Assembly: GCF_949987535.1 (NCBI RefSeq)
Contig: NC_080065.1
Coordinates: 38,541,239-38,605,238 of the forward strand
From: Balaenoptera acutorostrata
Taxonomy: Eukaryota > Chordata > Mammalia > Artiodactyla > Balaenopteridae
Length of the DNA: 64,000 bases
Direction of reading: 5' to 3'
Positions 12,179-25,390 of the stretch are shown in pieces. The notes beneath the pieces are model-generated. The model searched no databases, was not told the DNA's origin, and was given only the letters and a program-made list of their open reading frames with translations. The position numbers were made by a program, and so were the translations under genes. Position 1 is the stretch's first letter, and each line of letters starts with the position of its first letter.

Positions 12179-12480
12179 TTTTTATTTTTTTAATTAATTA
12201 ATTAATTTATTATTTTTTTTGGCTGTGTTGGGTCTTTGTTTCTGTGCGAGGGCTTTCTCTAGTTGTGGCGAGAGGGGACCACTCTTCATCGCGGTGCGCG
12301 GGCCTCTCACGATCGCGGCCTCTTGTTGCGGAGCACAGGCTCCAGACACGCAGGCTCAGTAGTTGTGGCTCACGGGCCTAGTTGCTCCGTAGCATGTGGG
12401 ATCTTCCCAGACCAGGGCTCGAACCCGTGTCCCCTGCATTAGCAGGCAGATTCTCAACCACTGCGCCACCAGGGAAGCCC
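12179..12480 (-). mobile_element. CHR-type tRNA-derived SINE with TSD
   Basis: On the minus strand it begins gggcttccctggtggcgcag (the complement ends at 12480), includes the pol III B box ggttcgagccc (its complement at 12415-12425) and ends in an A/T-rich tail of TTAA/TAAT units at the left. The 15-bp sequence tctagctgtgttctt flanks it at 12164-12178 and 12481-12495. The family is shared by whales, hippos and ruminants. The body is the short form, with a single 'actactga' unit, unlike the copy at 48182. Confidence 0.95.
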
Positions 12481-12495
12481 TCTAGCTGTGTTCTT

Positions 12496-13955
12496 AATAT
12501 TAACTCATTTCCTAATTCAATATTGTCGTTCTTTGGAATACTGAGGAATCAGATAAAACATGTATGTAAGACACGTAAAAGAAATGGAAACTTCTCTGCT
12601 TTATTTTCTAAAGTTGGTTATATTCCTGTAACACATGCAACTTTATTTGTTCATATGTAACTCTACACTATTTTAAATTATCTGACAGAAACCTAGGGAA
12701 ACACTGTCTCCTATCTAAGGTGTATATTCCTTGACAGACCATATCTTTTAACCCTTTTGGATCCTTAATAATATTTTAATACAGGGCTCTAAACTTAATC
12801 AGTGACAGTTGGATGGATGAATGGTAGTCATGAGTGAAATAATGTAAGCCTCCAACTTTATCCTTCAAATGTCTCACTTGTTTTAATTCAAAGGATGCTC
12901 TTAAAAAAATGTTTGATGGCACGATATTGCTCAAATTTTCCCTCTTTTCTCTGCATGGTTTATAAAAGTACTTTGCTTTTATTATTTAATAGTTTGGTGT
13001 ATTTTTTTACTCCAAAAGATTGGTTCTAAAGCATCACTTAACAAATCTGCAGAAAGCAGTCTTCTGCTTAATGATATCCTTAACAGGCTTAACAATTCAG
13101 GATCAATATTCTTCTCCTTTTAAACATGCTATTAGTATTGTGACATCGATTTTCTTCAGAAAATTTCATACAGTTAGACTATCATTTTTCATGGTGAATC
13201 TCAGTAATCAAAATCCAAAAACTGAACTCTCTTCCCATTGCTCCCTAAAGGGCCAAAGTGATTCTGGATTCTTAGAACTGTGGAAAGGTTCTCTTCCCAG
13301 TGGAGCAGTTTTATCAAATAGAATATCATCATGAGTTTTTTAGTGTATTGGTTTATTGTATGGGAAACATTTTCTATGTCTAGTTCATTGACAATTGACT
13401 ATGTTATTTTTTACTTAAGCCTTGGCGAAGGGGTTTAGGCTGAGAAAAGCTCTTTCTTCTGTGGTTATTTTGGACATCTAGTTTAATTTCCTTGGACCTC
13501 AGTTTCCAAATTGGCTCAATAAAGAATATGCCTACCTATCACTATGCAGTTCATCAGTAGGATTAAAATGAATAGAGATCATGAAATACAGCACCACTAA
13601 AAAAAGACCATTATCGGTCAGATTACAAAATTGCTACAAATCAACACAGATGACCCACCATAAGGCCAGATTCCTAGATGTGGTTTCTTGAGACAGTGGG
13701 CCAGATTTGTCCCTCACTCTTCCATGACACTTACCCAAGATACTTGTCAAATAAGAGGCAAATGCCATTTGTCCTTTGGTGTAGAAAGACTCTGAGTTAT
13801 TTATTCTATCCATTCACCTGTAGGCAGAATTGTATTTAAAACACTAGTAAAGATTTACTGCCTATATAATTTAAAGCCCCTGCAAATAAAGCCTAGACTG
13901 TTGATGATATTTGTCAATGGTTCTGAACACTTGCATATCATGAAACTTTTCTGTC
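12496..13955. other. AT-rich non-coding sequence
   Basis: No recognised gene or repeat. The 104-codon plus frame at 13020-13334 is AT-rich with no domain or context. Confidence 0.4.
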
Positions 13956-13969
13956 AAAATTTAACTTAA

Positions 13970-14236
13970 GGGCTTCCCTGGTGGCGCAGTGGTTGAGAAT
14001 CTGCCTGCCAATGCAGGGGACACGGGTTCGAGCCCTGGTCTGGGAAGATCCCACATGCCGCGGAGCAACTGGGCCCGTGTGCCACAACTACTGAGCCTGC
14101 GTGTCTGGAGCCTGTGCCCCACAACAAGAGAGGCCACGACAGTGAAAGGCCCGCGCATCGCGATGAAGAGTGGCCCCCGCTTGCCACAACTAGAGAAAGC
14201 CCTCACACAGAAACGAAGACCCAACACAGCCAAAAA

Positions 14237-14267
<31 letters not shown>

Positions 14268-14272
14268 AAAAA
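13970..14272 (+). mobile_element. CHR-type tRNA-derived SINE with TSD
   Basis: A complete copy with head gggcttccctggtggcgcag. The pol III A box (tggcgcagtgg, 13982-13992) and B box (ggttcgagccc, 14025-14035) are intact to the eye. A (TAAA)n plus oligo-A tail follows. The 14-bp TSD aaaatttaacttaa sits at 13956-13969 and 14273-14286. It belongs to the short subtype, with one 'ccacaactactgagcc' unit. The open frames across it on both strands arise from its GC-rich body and are not genes. Confidence 0.96.
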
Positions 14273-14339
14273 AAAATTTAACTTAAAACTTTCTGATTTA
14301 TCTTGTCCACAGTAGAAATCGAGAACAAATGCTCATTTT

Positions 14340-16257
14340 TTTGATACAAATTTTTTTAGATATAAATGACATATAACATATTAGTTTCAGGTGTATAGCA
14401 TAATGATTTGATACTTGTATATGTTGTGAAATGATCACCACAATAACTCTAGTTAACATCCATCACCATATATAGTTACAAAACATTTTTTCTTGTGGTG
14501 AAAACTTTTAAGATCTACTCTCTTAGCAACTTTCAAATATACAATGCAGTATTAGCTATATTCACTATGCTGTACACTACATCCCTATGACTTATACCTA
14601 GAAGTTTGTGCTTTGTAACCCCCTTCACCATTTTGTGTCTCCCACCCTGCCCTGGCCCCCAGCTACTTCTGACAACTGCCAATCTATTCTCTGTATCCAT
14701 GAGCTCAGGGTTTTTAGTTACTTAGTTTTGTTTTGTTTAGATTCCACATATAAGTGAGATCATATGGTATTTATCTTTCTCTGTCTGACTCATTTCACTT
14801 AGTGTAATGCTCTCAGGATCCATCTGTGTTGTTGCAAGTGGCAAGATTTCATTTTTTATGGCTGAATAATATTCCAGTGTGTATATATGTACCACATTTT
14901 CTTTATCCATTCATCTATTAATGGACGCTTAGGTTGCTTCCATATCTTAGCTATTGTAAATAATGCTGCAGTGAACATGGGGACGCATATATCTTTCTGA
15001 GTTAGTGTTTTAATTTTCTTTGGATATAAATATCCAGAAGTGGAACTGCTGGATCATATAGTAGTTCTGTTTTTAATTTTTTGAGGAACCTCCGTACTGG
15101 TTTCAGTAGTGGCTGCACCAATTTACATTCCCACCAACAGTACACGAGGGTTCCCTTTTCCTCACATCCTTGCCAACACTTGTTATTTCTTGTCATTTTG
15201 TTAATAACCATTCTAACAGCTGTGAAGTGATCTCATTGTGGTTTTGATTTGTGTGTCCCAGCTGATTAGTGATGTTGAGTACTTTTTCATGTACCTGTTG
15301 GTTATCTGTATGTCTTATTTGGAAAAATGTCTATTCAGATCCTCTGCCCGTTTTTAAATCGAATTGGTTTGTGTTTTTGTTTTTTTGCTATTGAGTTGTA
15401 TGAGTTCTTTATATATTTGGGGTATTGACCCCTTATCAGATATGATTTGCAAATATTTTCTCCCATTCAGTAGGTTGTCTTTTCATTTTGTTGATGGTTT
15501 CTTTTGCTGTGCAGAAGCTTCTTAATGTGATGTGGTCCTACTTATTTGATTTTTGCTTTTGTTTCCTTTGCTTTGGTGTCAAATCTAAAAAATCTTCACC
15601 AAGACCTGTGTCAAGGAGCTTATCACCTATATTTGCTTGAAGTTTTATGGTTTCAGGTCTTACACTCATGTCTTTAATCCATTTTGGGTTAATTTTTTGT
15701 GTATGGTGTAAGATGGTGGTCCAGTTCCATTCTTTGTGTTTGGTGTTAGGGAGTGTTCTAATTTCATTCTTCTACATGTAGCTGTCCAGTTTTCCCAGCA
15801 CCATTTATTTAAGAGACTGTCCTTTCCCCAGGGTGCATTCTTGGCTCCTTTGTTGTAAACTAATTAACCATATATATGTGGGTTTATTTCTGGGCTTTCT
15901 ATTCTGCTCTGTTGATCAGTGTGTCTGTTTTATGCCCATACCATACTGTTTTGATTACTGCAGCATTGTAATACAGTTTGAAATCAGAGCATGGTGCCTC
16001 CATCCTTGTTCATCCTTCTCAAGAATGCTTTGGCTACTAGGGATCTTTTATGGTTCCATACAAATTTTAGGATCATTTGTTCTATTTCTGTGAAAAATGC
16101 CATGGAATTTTGATAGAGATTGCATTGTAGCTGTAGATTATTTTGGGTAGTAGGGACATTTTAACAATATTCTTCCAGTCCATGAGCATGGACTATCTTT
16201 CTGTTGTGTCTTCAGTGTCGTTCATCAGTACCTTATAGTTTTCTGTGTACAGGTCTA
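14340..16257 (-). mobile_element. 5'-truncated older L1, 3' UTR plus part of ORF2
   Basis: From left to right this is an L1 3' UTR and then the C-terminal third of ORF2, all on the minus strand. The ORF2 zinc-knuckle region is legible at 15002-15211, where the minus frame reads NKCWQGCEEKGTLVYCWWEC. Further in, the coding trace runs to about 16257, where L1 homology stops. The reading frame is broken repeatedly. I could not fix a TSD; the 3' UTR differs from the younger copies at 28 and 42 kb, so this is an older family. Confidence 0.9.
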
Positions 16258-16477
16258 TAAAAACTCTTCATGTGCTTTGATTTCTGCCTCCTACTGCCCA
16301 CCACAATGGGCACAGCCAGTCTACTCACCGGTCTATGAGTCTGCCTATGCTCTGGCTCCTGCCTTCTTTTCTTCAAGCTTTGTTAGCCTAGTTTTATTTG
16401 GTTTCCTCATACAAAGTATTCTCTAAATCAACTATGAACTCTAAAGTACTAAGCTCAAAGTAATAATGACATCACAT

Positions 16478-16690
16478 TTATCAAAATACCATGCTAAATT
16501 TATATGTTCATTTAATCCATGTAACAATCTATAAAGTAGGGATTTGGACTCCCCTTTTATAGGGGGGGAAAACAGAGGTCCAGGAAACACGTAACATGTT
16601 CAAAGTTACTAATTAGTAAATGGCTTTGCATGGACCTGGGTTCAAATTCACACCTATTTTAAAACCTACCCTTTTAACTACTATGCACAC
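16478..16690 (-). mobile_element. MIR SINE
   Basis: Reverse complement of MIR: 'tttatatgttcatttaatcc', 'cccttttatagg', 'gttactaattagtaaatggc' and 'gacctgggttcaaattc' appear in the expected order. Moderately to strongly diverged. Confidence 0.75.
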
Positions 16691-17014
16691 AATTACTATA
16701 TATTCCTATTTGTTCTCTAACTATAATGTAACACCTTATTCACATTTCATCTGCTTTCTATTCTTTTTTTTAACTTGGCAAAGTTTGGGTGTATTGGTGT
16801 TCTGAGTTCTTTAGTGCAATTAATATTGAAGACCCACCACCTATTTCATATTTTATGTAATAAATCCTTTTGTGTACATATTTTATCTTCCTAATGTAAG
16901 TTTGTGGAGGAGAGAAACTACAAGTTGCTCATTTGGGGACTCTCCATTGAGCCAAGCACATGCATACTTGACCCAAATTAATCCTCATCTTCTTCATCAC
17001 TACAGCTAATATTT

Positions 17015-17190
17015 GGGAAGTGCTCACCAGGTACAAAACATTTGCATGGATTATCTCAGTTAATCCTCAGGATAACCCTGTAAAGTAGATAATTATCCCC
17101 AAAGTTAAGAAAGCTTGCCCAAGTTCATTCAGTTACTACATGGTAGAGCTTGAGTCTAACACCAAATTCCACATGCTTAACTACCCCCTG
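17015..17190 (-). mobile_element. MIR SINE
   Basis: Reverse-complement MIR blocks: 'aagtgctcaccaggtacaaa', 'ggattatctcagttaatcct', 'cctgtaaagtagataattat', 'ttgcccaagttcattcag' and 'actacatggtagagcttgag'. Confidence 0.82.
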
Positions 17191-19559
17191 TTTCCCTGTT
17201 TCTTTCAATGGAATTTGGGGTTCTACCTACTTCCGGTTCCTTCCATCACCATCTGTTCTCTTTGCCTCCTTGTCCTGTCCTCTCTTCTCACTTCTTGTCC
17301 TATCCATCACCTCCTGTCTGCTCAATCTTCTCTGCCTTCCCCTTCCTTTCTCAAATTTGTTCTTCCTTGGTCCCATCGCACCTACCCAGTGCCCTCCCAG
17401 CATCCTCCCAGCTCATTTACATGGCCTTCTTTTCATTTTTTTAACCAGCTATCTTTAAAACAAACAAACAAACAAAAAATAACAACTTCAAGCCTGATAA
17501 TGGACCCTCCACTTCTCTTAACCATGTCTGATTCTAACCACATAAGATAATTAGCTAGGTGAAAACAGAAGAATATGGGATTGAAATAAAGAAAGATCTC
17601 CTTACCTTTTCTGTTAGAAACCTAAATGAGTGACTATAATGCCTTGATCTCCATAATTTCTAAGTAGCTAAATACAGGGTACCACACACACACACAGACA
17701 CACACGCAATTGTTTTATGCATTGACTGCCATTTTGCTGAGAAGCATATTTTTGGCAATGCAACAGCAAAAGAACTTTTGAGTTATCATAGAGAGGCACA
17801 GATAGGCTTGCCTCTATTGTGTAGAGAGTTGCTTTGGAAATCATCATGCATTGATATAAATTATCATTGGAGTTTCATTTGGATGTCTGAGCTTAAGCAT
17901 TTTGCTGTTCTCTCCAATTTCAAAAGTTATGGCCATTCATCTTCATAAATAAGACTTTAAAAATAGGACAAAGTCGTAAAATAAACATTTGAGAGCAGTG
18001 TTGGATGTGCCCATCTGAATAAACTGCCCCTCTATTTAGCTTTGAACTCTAAACCTCACTGAGATACCTTCCCTTTTTTTTTTCTCTCTCTAAAGAAGAG
18101 AAGACAAAAACTAAGCATACTATAGATTCTAAAGAAAAATATAGCAGGAACATTTTGGTAAGAGACAGTCCCACATGGAAAAGTACAAAAAATGGGCAAG
18201 TACTTGCAAGTGACCAGTAGGACTTGGAAGAGTAAACATGAAATGAACTTCTTAGCCTGTGGAATGGTTTGGAGAAGTTTTGACTACTGAGATGGTCAGA
18301 GATCCATTGTTTACTCAGATACTGGAATGGCTCACCTGGTCCCCTGTGGCTTCTACTTTATCTTTTCCAGAAGGATTAGGTGGTATGCTTCCTAAGACCA
18401 CATTTACTCTCAGTAATGGGATCACCACATGAATTATGAGTGCTGTGTACCAATGCATAGAAGGAGCTTACTAATTTCTCAAAATTGCACAAACTGTATC
18501 TATAACCCTGGCCTAGAAATCTGAGCTAGCTTGGCAAAACTATGTTTTGCCATTGAATCTACCTAACTATATTTGCATTTGTGATAGCTGGGGTGGCCTT
18601 GATTGGCATATGCCACTTTGCCATGCCCGGAGCTCTGAATGCAAAATGAAAGGTCAGCAAAGTTTGGTCAGGTGAGCTGTGCTCCACAGATATGGCTGCC
18701 CTGGCAAAAAGCCTTAACCCGGCGCCCAGTATCTTGCCTGGCCATGGTATATCGTGGCTGTGACAGATTTGTTTCTTTAAAAAAAAAAAGTAATCTTACA
18801 TGCTTTTCCTTTTTAAAAAATAGAGTGCCCTCCATCCCCTACCAAAAGCAATATGGTAGTATCTATTTGTATCTCATCTTGTAATTGCACAGATTCAAAA
18901 CTCACAATTAAAACATGTTTCCTGAAATGACTCCGGACTATAAAACGTGATGATACCACAACGTGTAATGGGGGGCGGGGGGGCTAGTTTGACTGTGTTT
19001 TTTAGTCATCAGAAAAATCTAACAATTGAGAAGTGAAGGTTTTAATTTTGAAGTAAGTCTGGCATTTGAGAAGAAACACGTAAATTTTTCTTGTGGGAGA
19101 AATGGAAGTTCCATTTTGGACACTGCAAATGACATTACCAGCTGTTGTCATAATATTTCTAACAGCCAGAAGGATTAATTCCAGGCCCAGCAAGCTCATT
19201 GGATGAGCAGAAACAGCCATGGAAGTAAACACTGGTACTTATACTCTGACATCATGAAATTAGGCAGGAGACCTCTGTGGAATTGGATATCTAGCCAACA
19301 GTGGATTATCATGCCTGTGGATCATTACCTTTATGGATTATCTGCAGAAATTTGAATCCCAGATTGCTTTCTTCTGCCTCTTGGCCCTCTATCTCTATAG
19401 TGTTATACTCAGGAAATGCAATCTCATTTGAATGTAACCCTTCCATGAATATATATTAAGTACTCAGAGTACAAACTGAGGACACTGAGAGGTGTAAGAT
19501 ACAGGCCTGGTTTTAAAGCATTTAATTTCACTTCAGAAATAGAGGCAATGAGCAGAATG
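17191..19559. other. non-coding sequence with short (CA)n run
   Basis: Includes a pyrimidine-rich stretch (about 17200-17460) that opens several overlapping plus frames of low complexity, and a (CA)n run at 17682-17705. No domain, splice context or repeat family is recognisable. Confidence 0.45.
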
Positions 19560-19770
19560 AAACAGCCACAGGTTTCAGAGGCAGGTAGGCCTGGATTCAT
19601 ACCCTAGTTCTATTGAAGTATGACCTTGGGCCCATGACTTCAATTTCCTGAAGTTGTTTCCTCTTCTATAAAATATGGGGCTAATACCATGTTGCAGAGT
19701 TCTTTTGAGAATTAGAAATGTTTATACAATCCCTAGATCACTACATAGTGGCTGTTTTTCCAGAACAGAC
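19560..19770 (+). mobile_element. MIR SINE
   Basis: MIR-like order: 'cagaggcaggtaggcctgga', 'tgaccttgggcccatgactt', 'ttcctcttctataaaatatg' and 'ttgagaattagaaatg'. Diverged but collinear with MIR. Confidence 0.75.
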
Positions 19771-21496
19771 ATACTTTTTTGTATGTGTTCTACAAGGGAG
19801 AATATGGAAAGTGCTAAATGAGGAGAGTCAGATTTCCCCAGGCCCTTCAGGAGGCAGGAGGCATGAGGCATGAGGCATGGATGAGGAGGTCTGCCCTCCA
19901 AGGCGTGGGCTCATGCCAGGGCTGGGCATGTGGGTGGGACTTCACTCCCCAGGTGGAGGGAGAGGACATTCCTGGCAGCAGGTGTGGGTCACACTAAGGC
20001 ATGAAGACAGGAATGCATGTGGTATTTTCAAGGCAAAAGATTAGGAAGTTTAGGTAAGACTTGAGACCTTGAACAGCAAGCGAACTAGGGCTTCACAGAA
20101 GAGTGACCACTAGCTGCAGGAAAAGAAAAACCACACGACCTCTTTTCTCCCCTGCCTCTCCTCTTGCCCTACATCATATTCAGGCAATTCTGGCTTTTCC
20201 TTGCGCTGTTTCTGTAAGCAATTTTGAAGAAGGCAGAGCTGTAAAAAGGATCACTTTTATGTCTGCAATTGTACGGCCACTGTGAAGCCTGTAGCTTTGC
20301 CCTTCAGACTACTGGATGGTGGGTCTGTAATGATCAGGCAAAAGGCGGATTGAGTTTAAAAGACCAGCAAATCCCTGTGGTGGATATTGGTGGGCAAAAA
20401 AAAAAAAAAAAAAAAAGTGGCTAATACTGAGGAATGGAAGATAAGGGTAGAGAAAAGTGAAATAAAAAGTAAAGGTAAATATGGGCAAGGGACTGCTTAT
20501 GATTCAGGTTTAAGCCATATAGAAATTACCTTGCTCTATTAATCAATATATCTGATGTGTGTAGCTAAAAACTGACTGTGGTCTCTTTCTGTTGTTGGTC
20601 CTTCCTGAGACCAGGAGTGCATGTTCAGGGAGATGCAGATGGGCTTTTTGTGCTATAGGCAGAAATAGAGGTGGACCCAAGGAAGGGGCTGCGGAGAGGG
20701 CTGTGGCTCTACTTGATGTAAGGTTATGTTTATATGTAGAAGAGTCATTTTAAACAATTAACTAATGGTAAATTATGAACTAACATTTGCAGATGTTAAT
20801 TATAATCCGGATTTTCTTTTTGCTGCTCATTTGGAAAAAAAAATCTTTGGAGGAATATATTTGGAATGGTTAAGTATTAGGGAACACATCTTGGTGTCAC
20901 AGCTTAAAGGTACGGCTTTACACATGGGGCAATATGAAAAGGCGTATTTTATGTGCATGCAAATTCAAGATAAGGGAACCAAAAATTCTGTTGCCTGGGT
21001 AAAGGTTTTGAGCATTAAATGGGGATTTGGCAGACAAGGGGCAAAAATTAACTTAAGCACAGATAAGCCTACACAAGTATTTAAAGGGCGGAGGCATCAA
21101 AGAATGTAAGAAATAGTTTAGATCACCACAAATAAAGGGATGGAATGTGTAATGGGAGATCAGATGCCTGCTGTCAGGAAAGTCATGTTATTGTGTAAAA
21201 ATGCCATTATTTGGTACATTTAAGATAAAAGGGAAATGGTGTTTTCAAAAGGTTAATGCTCACCCCCCTGCCCACCATGAGTGCTTGGGGGTTTACTAGT
21301 TTGAGTGATTCTGTAAGGCAGAAAACGGGTTTTTGCTGCCAAGTGTGTCAGTGGAGGTGGGGGGATAGAAGACTTACTGTGTTAAACGAAAGCCATTGCT
21401 TAGAATAAAGCTGGCCTTTCTTTACAACAGAGAAGGAATTTGGTATATCATATTATTGGGAAAAGTGTTCTTTTAATAGTAGACTCTTAAAATTTT
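19771..21496. other. non-coding sequence, poly-A run, long chance frame
   Basis: Contains three gaggcat units near 19858-19880 and a poly-A tract at 20396-20417. The plus frame at 20765-21109 (114 codons) is the longest here outside a repeat. It has no domain I recognise, no GC rise, and sits in AT-rich DNA, so I do not call it a gene. Confidence 0.4.
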
Positions 21497-21508
21497 GGTT
21501 ATCAAGTA

Positions 21509-21561
21509 CGTTTTTTAATTTTATTGGAGTATAGTTGATTAACAGTGTTGTGTTCGTTTCA
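21509..21561 (-). mobile_element. micro-L1 insertion (53 bp) with TSD
   Basis: Only the last 50 or so bases of an L1 3' UTR are present, on the minus strand: a poly-T, then 'attggagtatagttgatt', which matches the 3' UTR of the L1 at 42.5 kb. Flanks ggttatcaagta (21497-21508) and ggttttcaagta (21562-21573) match at 11 of 12 positions, giving a TSD. This is an extreme 5' truncation. Confidence 0.85.
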
Positions 21562-21573
21562 GGTTTTCAAGTA

Positions 21574-24500
21574 TTTTTTTAAATGACTGCCAAAATATTT
21601 AAACATTCTCAAACTCTGATTAAAAAAAAAAAAAGACTAGAAACCTGTTTCTTTAGAGGGTTATGTGCCTAAAAATCACTTTTTGTATTTACATGGATTG
21701 ATAAGCTACATTGTTTCAGACCTTTCTATATGACTTTCTAAGAGGACTGTGGTATCTGATAATAAATGATTTTGTGGTGGGATCTAACTCATAATTAGAA
21801 GCATCGTGCATTATCTGTTATTACTGAGATGCATGTACAGTGGTAGCAGAAAAGAAAGTAACATTTTAGGGTCTACTAATGCTCATAAATTTAGTGCAAA
21901 AGAGATATTTCTAAAAGCATTGCTTTTGTGTACTACATATGCCCAATTAACGATTTTACACACACTTTATACATGTATTAGGCTTGAACTATTTCTTCCA
22001 GCTTTCGTTTGCCAAGAGACTATGATAATATCAGTAAAATACAACCAGGGTGGAAAAATTTTCATTATCTTGCCTATTCCACAGTCATTCCAGAACTCTT
22101 CCATCATGGTTTTTCGGCTGAGGTAGGCCTAGCTGTCTAGAGGTCAACGAACATGGCTTTACGTAATCAACATGGGGAGGTCATTTAAGAGACTGACACT
22201 GAGCTCTCAGAGGGCAGAAAGTGAACCTTCAAGTCTCTTGGGAATATTCCTCACTTCAGCAGGGAATAGGAGCTCTAATGGATGCTTGAGAGAATCTAAG
22301 TCCCATAGGACGGCGTATACTTAATTCTACTTGTCACAGCCAAACTTGCCATAAACCCTGTAACTGAAGTATTTTAGGAAGTCAAAAGGAACAACAGAGA
22401 CTAAATGGAACATCAAAACCAAGACTGAACCTTAAGGCTCTCTGGCTGACATTACACTTCTCTTCCTGTTGGAACTATTGGCAACCATGCCCTGGCTGAT
22501 TGGAAGTGGCAGGATGGTCATTTTCAGGGAGAAGGAAGAGATCATACATGAGCTCTTGCCTCCCTGTTCTCTCTCTTGCTGGGTACTAGTAATGTAGCTC
22601 AAGAAGGAATGGAGCCCTATTCAAACTCCTAATATCTAGAAACTGACCCTCATTATTCAAGACTTGTTAGGGGAAAAAAATGTCTCCTTATGTCCTCTCT
22701 TGTCTAAAACTCCTCCAATACCATCGAGCATGGATGGATAACATGGAAGTGGCAGAATCCAGGAGACATACCATCCATGTAACTAACCTAGAATCTGAAG
22801 CCATCGCTTGGCACTCTGGCTTCTGGAAATTTGCTGTGACGCAGTCACAGACATCTCTGTACCTTCAAGCACAGCTTAGCCTGAATGGGGGGATAAGTAA
22901 GAAAGCTAACTGACTTGAATACAACTATGTAGAGCAAGCTGATCCTTGGGTGGATGACCTCCTCTCCCAGAATTTAAACATCTAAAGGAGAATCTTCTTA
23001 ATGTTGGATATTTACTTCTGCTCACTGGCCTTTATAGAGGAGTGAATTACTCTGTGAAAATGTGTTGTTTCTGGAGCGATGCTTGGCTATCAGAGCCGGA
23101 CATGTAAGTGGTTGGAATTAAGTTTCCGATTTCTCATCCCCCTTAGATAGGTGATGGAAGCTCCCATTCCTTCGTGTTTCTGTTTCTGAATATGCGCCAT
23201 CTCACTGAGACAATATGCTAGCATCTACATTTTATTGTTTTCACATGTATGGAGCTAAGTGACACATTTAACTAAGTCACATGCCTTCCAATTCTGCCCC
23301 CCTCCCCCTGCTTTTTTTGAGGAGGACAGAGACGTTTATAAGGTACTTGTTGCTTTTACAGACAAGCAAGAAAGAGAAGGGAAAATAATAGCTAGAAGGA
23401 AGGTGTGCCCGTGACACATTCAGTTCACTCCATCTATCTCATAAGTATTTATAGAATGTTCTAGGCACCTTGCATGTAATGAGAGATGTGCACACAGAAA
23501 AAGAATACAGCAGTAGACTCCGTTGAGAGTGACATGGTATGGCTGAAGAGTAAAAGTTGTCTTCCCTATCCCCCTGAGAGACTTATGCATTATGTATTAG
23601 CTAATTTTTTCCACCAATATTACAGTCATCTCACATGTTGCTTGCCAGCCTAGTGGGTTATTAATATTGGTTACTCTATTTATTAACATATTTTCCTTAT
23701 GTTATTCATCCTGTATTAAACATAACTACCACCACCACCCCCGCCCACCCTGTCACCATCTCTTGTTTTTCCTCTGGACAGCCTTTTGTCACTGCCCTAT
23801 TACTGCGAGATCAGAAAAAAAAGTACGGGCCTCAAAATTAGCCCAACCCTGACATATGAGGTAGTATGTTCATTTGGATTGGAGTAGAGAGCTATTCGTT
23901 TAGGTAACTGAATCTTGTGTACGTATCTTCAAATTTCAGGAAGAAACCCTTGCAGTAGAGGAAGCATGAAAGCCTTAGCTTGCAGTGATCTGATGGAGGG
24001 TGGAGCTCAGGAATCTCGGAGGTAGTTAGCTCTATATGTTTTCATTCTGCTGGAGATGATGGTGAATATTTCATCTCTTGCTGCAGGTTAGTTTTGGGGC
24101 AGAAGCTTTCCTGAAGATGAAGTCAGTCCTATCTGTGCTCCCCTTCACCACATACCCAGATCCACTCTTGACAGCAGCTCTGCCTGCTAAGTCACCAGTA
24201 ATTCTACGAATTATGTCGAGTAGCCCTGATCCTTTGGGAACGCCCTTCTTTCTATTAAGAAGGGAAGAAAAGGCTGCGGGTGTCTGGCTGGCTGTGGCTT
24301 AGCCCTGGGTAAAGAGATACTGCAGATCGAGAGGCTGCCAGGCTGCTCCTGTGACTCACCTCGTCTCTTGTCAAGACCAGCTGAGGCAACACAGGCGGAA
24401 GCCTCGCTGCTTTGTGAAGAGGTACTTTGTGTCGGAAGGGGAAGCGTAAGCACAAACATAATTAGGCTTTCTGAGCAGAGGGAATTAGTTCTTTGTGACT

Positions 24501-25224
24501 AGTGAATGATTTCTGCCATTTTAGGTCAGAAGTATTGTCAACTAATTGAATATACCGGGCTTCTTCATTTCCAATGACTTGTTCTCTTTCAAGGTCACAT
24601 AGCAAACTGGACCAATTTTTTTTTTTTTTTTCTTAAAGTCTTGATGCAGACCTGATGACATGCAGAAAGCTTAAGGCAGGATACGTTCGATACATCTGTA
24701 CTGAGATATGCAGGTCTGGAGCTGTGCCTGATTGGGGGATGCCAAATGGAAATCCATGCGTTGCATTGTAGGTAGGAGCCTAGTTCCTGGAAGTTGAGGC
24801 GGTATTTGGCCTGTGGGTTTGTGTTGGGTATGCCTTGTCCAACAGAATACTGACTACAGCTGTTGAAGGACAGATTGCCTTCAGGACAACTGGCACCTGT
24901 GGATGGCTGAATACCCAGGGTTAGCAGTGTCCTGACAAAAAAATGCATATATTCTCATCCGTCATTTTCATCCATAATTTACTGCCTTAGTTGAGTCATT
25001 GATCCCAGTGCAGGGCGTATTACTTTTCACATTTCATCTTATTCAACATAGTTTCCTCCTGACTTCACTAATTTCACCTGGTTTCTTTGTCTTGCCAAAA
25101 ACCCAGGGCTCTGTGGCTCAGTGGTAACCTTTCAAAGCAGCTTTCGTTAGACTGGAACTGGGTAATCTAACTGGGTCTAGTGTTCAAGCCAGCTTTTAAG
25201 AGCATAAATCTTTAGTTTTACCTC
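21574..25224. other. non-coding sequence, nothing firmly recognised
   Basis: There is a weak L2-like trace near 23425-23515 and a poly-T tract at about 24610-24630. Frames at 21806-22126 (+), 22680-22913 (+) and 24595-24948 (-) were read and show no known domain. The last lies beside the poly-T and was considered as a retrocopy, but no flanking duplication or polyadenylation signal supports that. Confidence 0.4.
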
Positions 25225-25390
25225 TGAGATGATGGATTGTCCTGGGAATTTTAATCCAAATCCTTCAATTTTCAGATAAAACTGTTGAGGTCCACAGTGG
25301 TTAACTGACCCTCTAGGCTTGCTCAGCTGACTAGTTGTGGGCCTGAGATTGAAACCTAGCTCTCTTGGGACAGTCACTTGAACATGACAC
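25225..25390 (-). mobile_element. MIR SINE
   Basis: Reverse-complement MIR core: 'attttcagataaaactgttg', 'gtggttaactgaccc', 'gctgactagttgtgggcct' and 'gattgaaacctagctctc'. Confidence 0.72.

Noticed and set aside
13982..14035. tRNA-like A and B boxes
   Set aside because: They belong to a SINE with TSDs and a tail. No full cloverleaf or acceptor stem was found, so it is not a tRNA gene.
17140..17550. 136-codon plus frame and overlapping frames
   Set aside because: Its first part overlaps a MIR and the rest is a pyrimidine-rich tract that opens several frames at once. Composition is low-complexity.
20396..20417. 22-base poly-A as a retrocopy tail
   Set aside because: The sequence upstream shows no recognisable gene or repeat, and no matching flanking duplication was found.
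20765..21109. 114-codon plus-strand open frame
   Set aside because: It lies in AT-rich non-coding DNA, has no recognisable domain, and shows no promoter, splice or retrocopy feature. A frame this long can occur by chance in a 64-kb window.
24595..24948. 117-codon minus-strand frame next to a poly-T run, possible processed retrocopy
   Set aside because: The poly-T could be an A-tail, but I found no flanking duplication, no polyadenylation signal and no recognisable protein.
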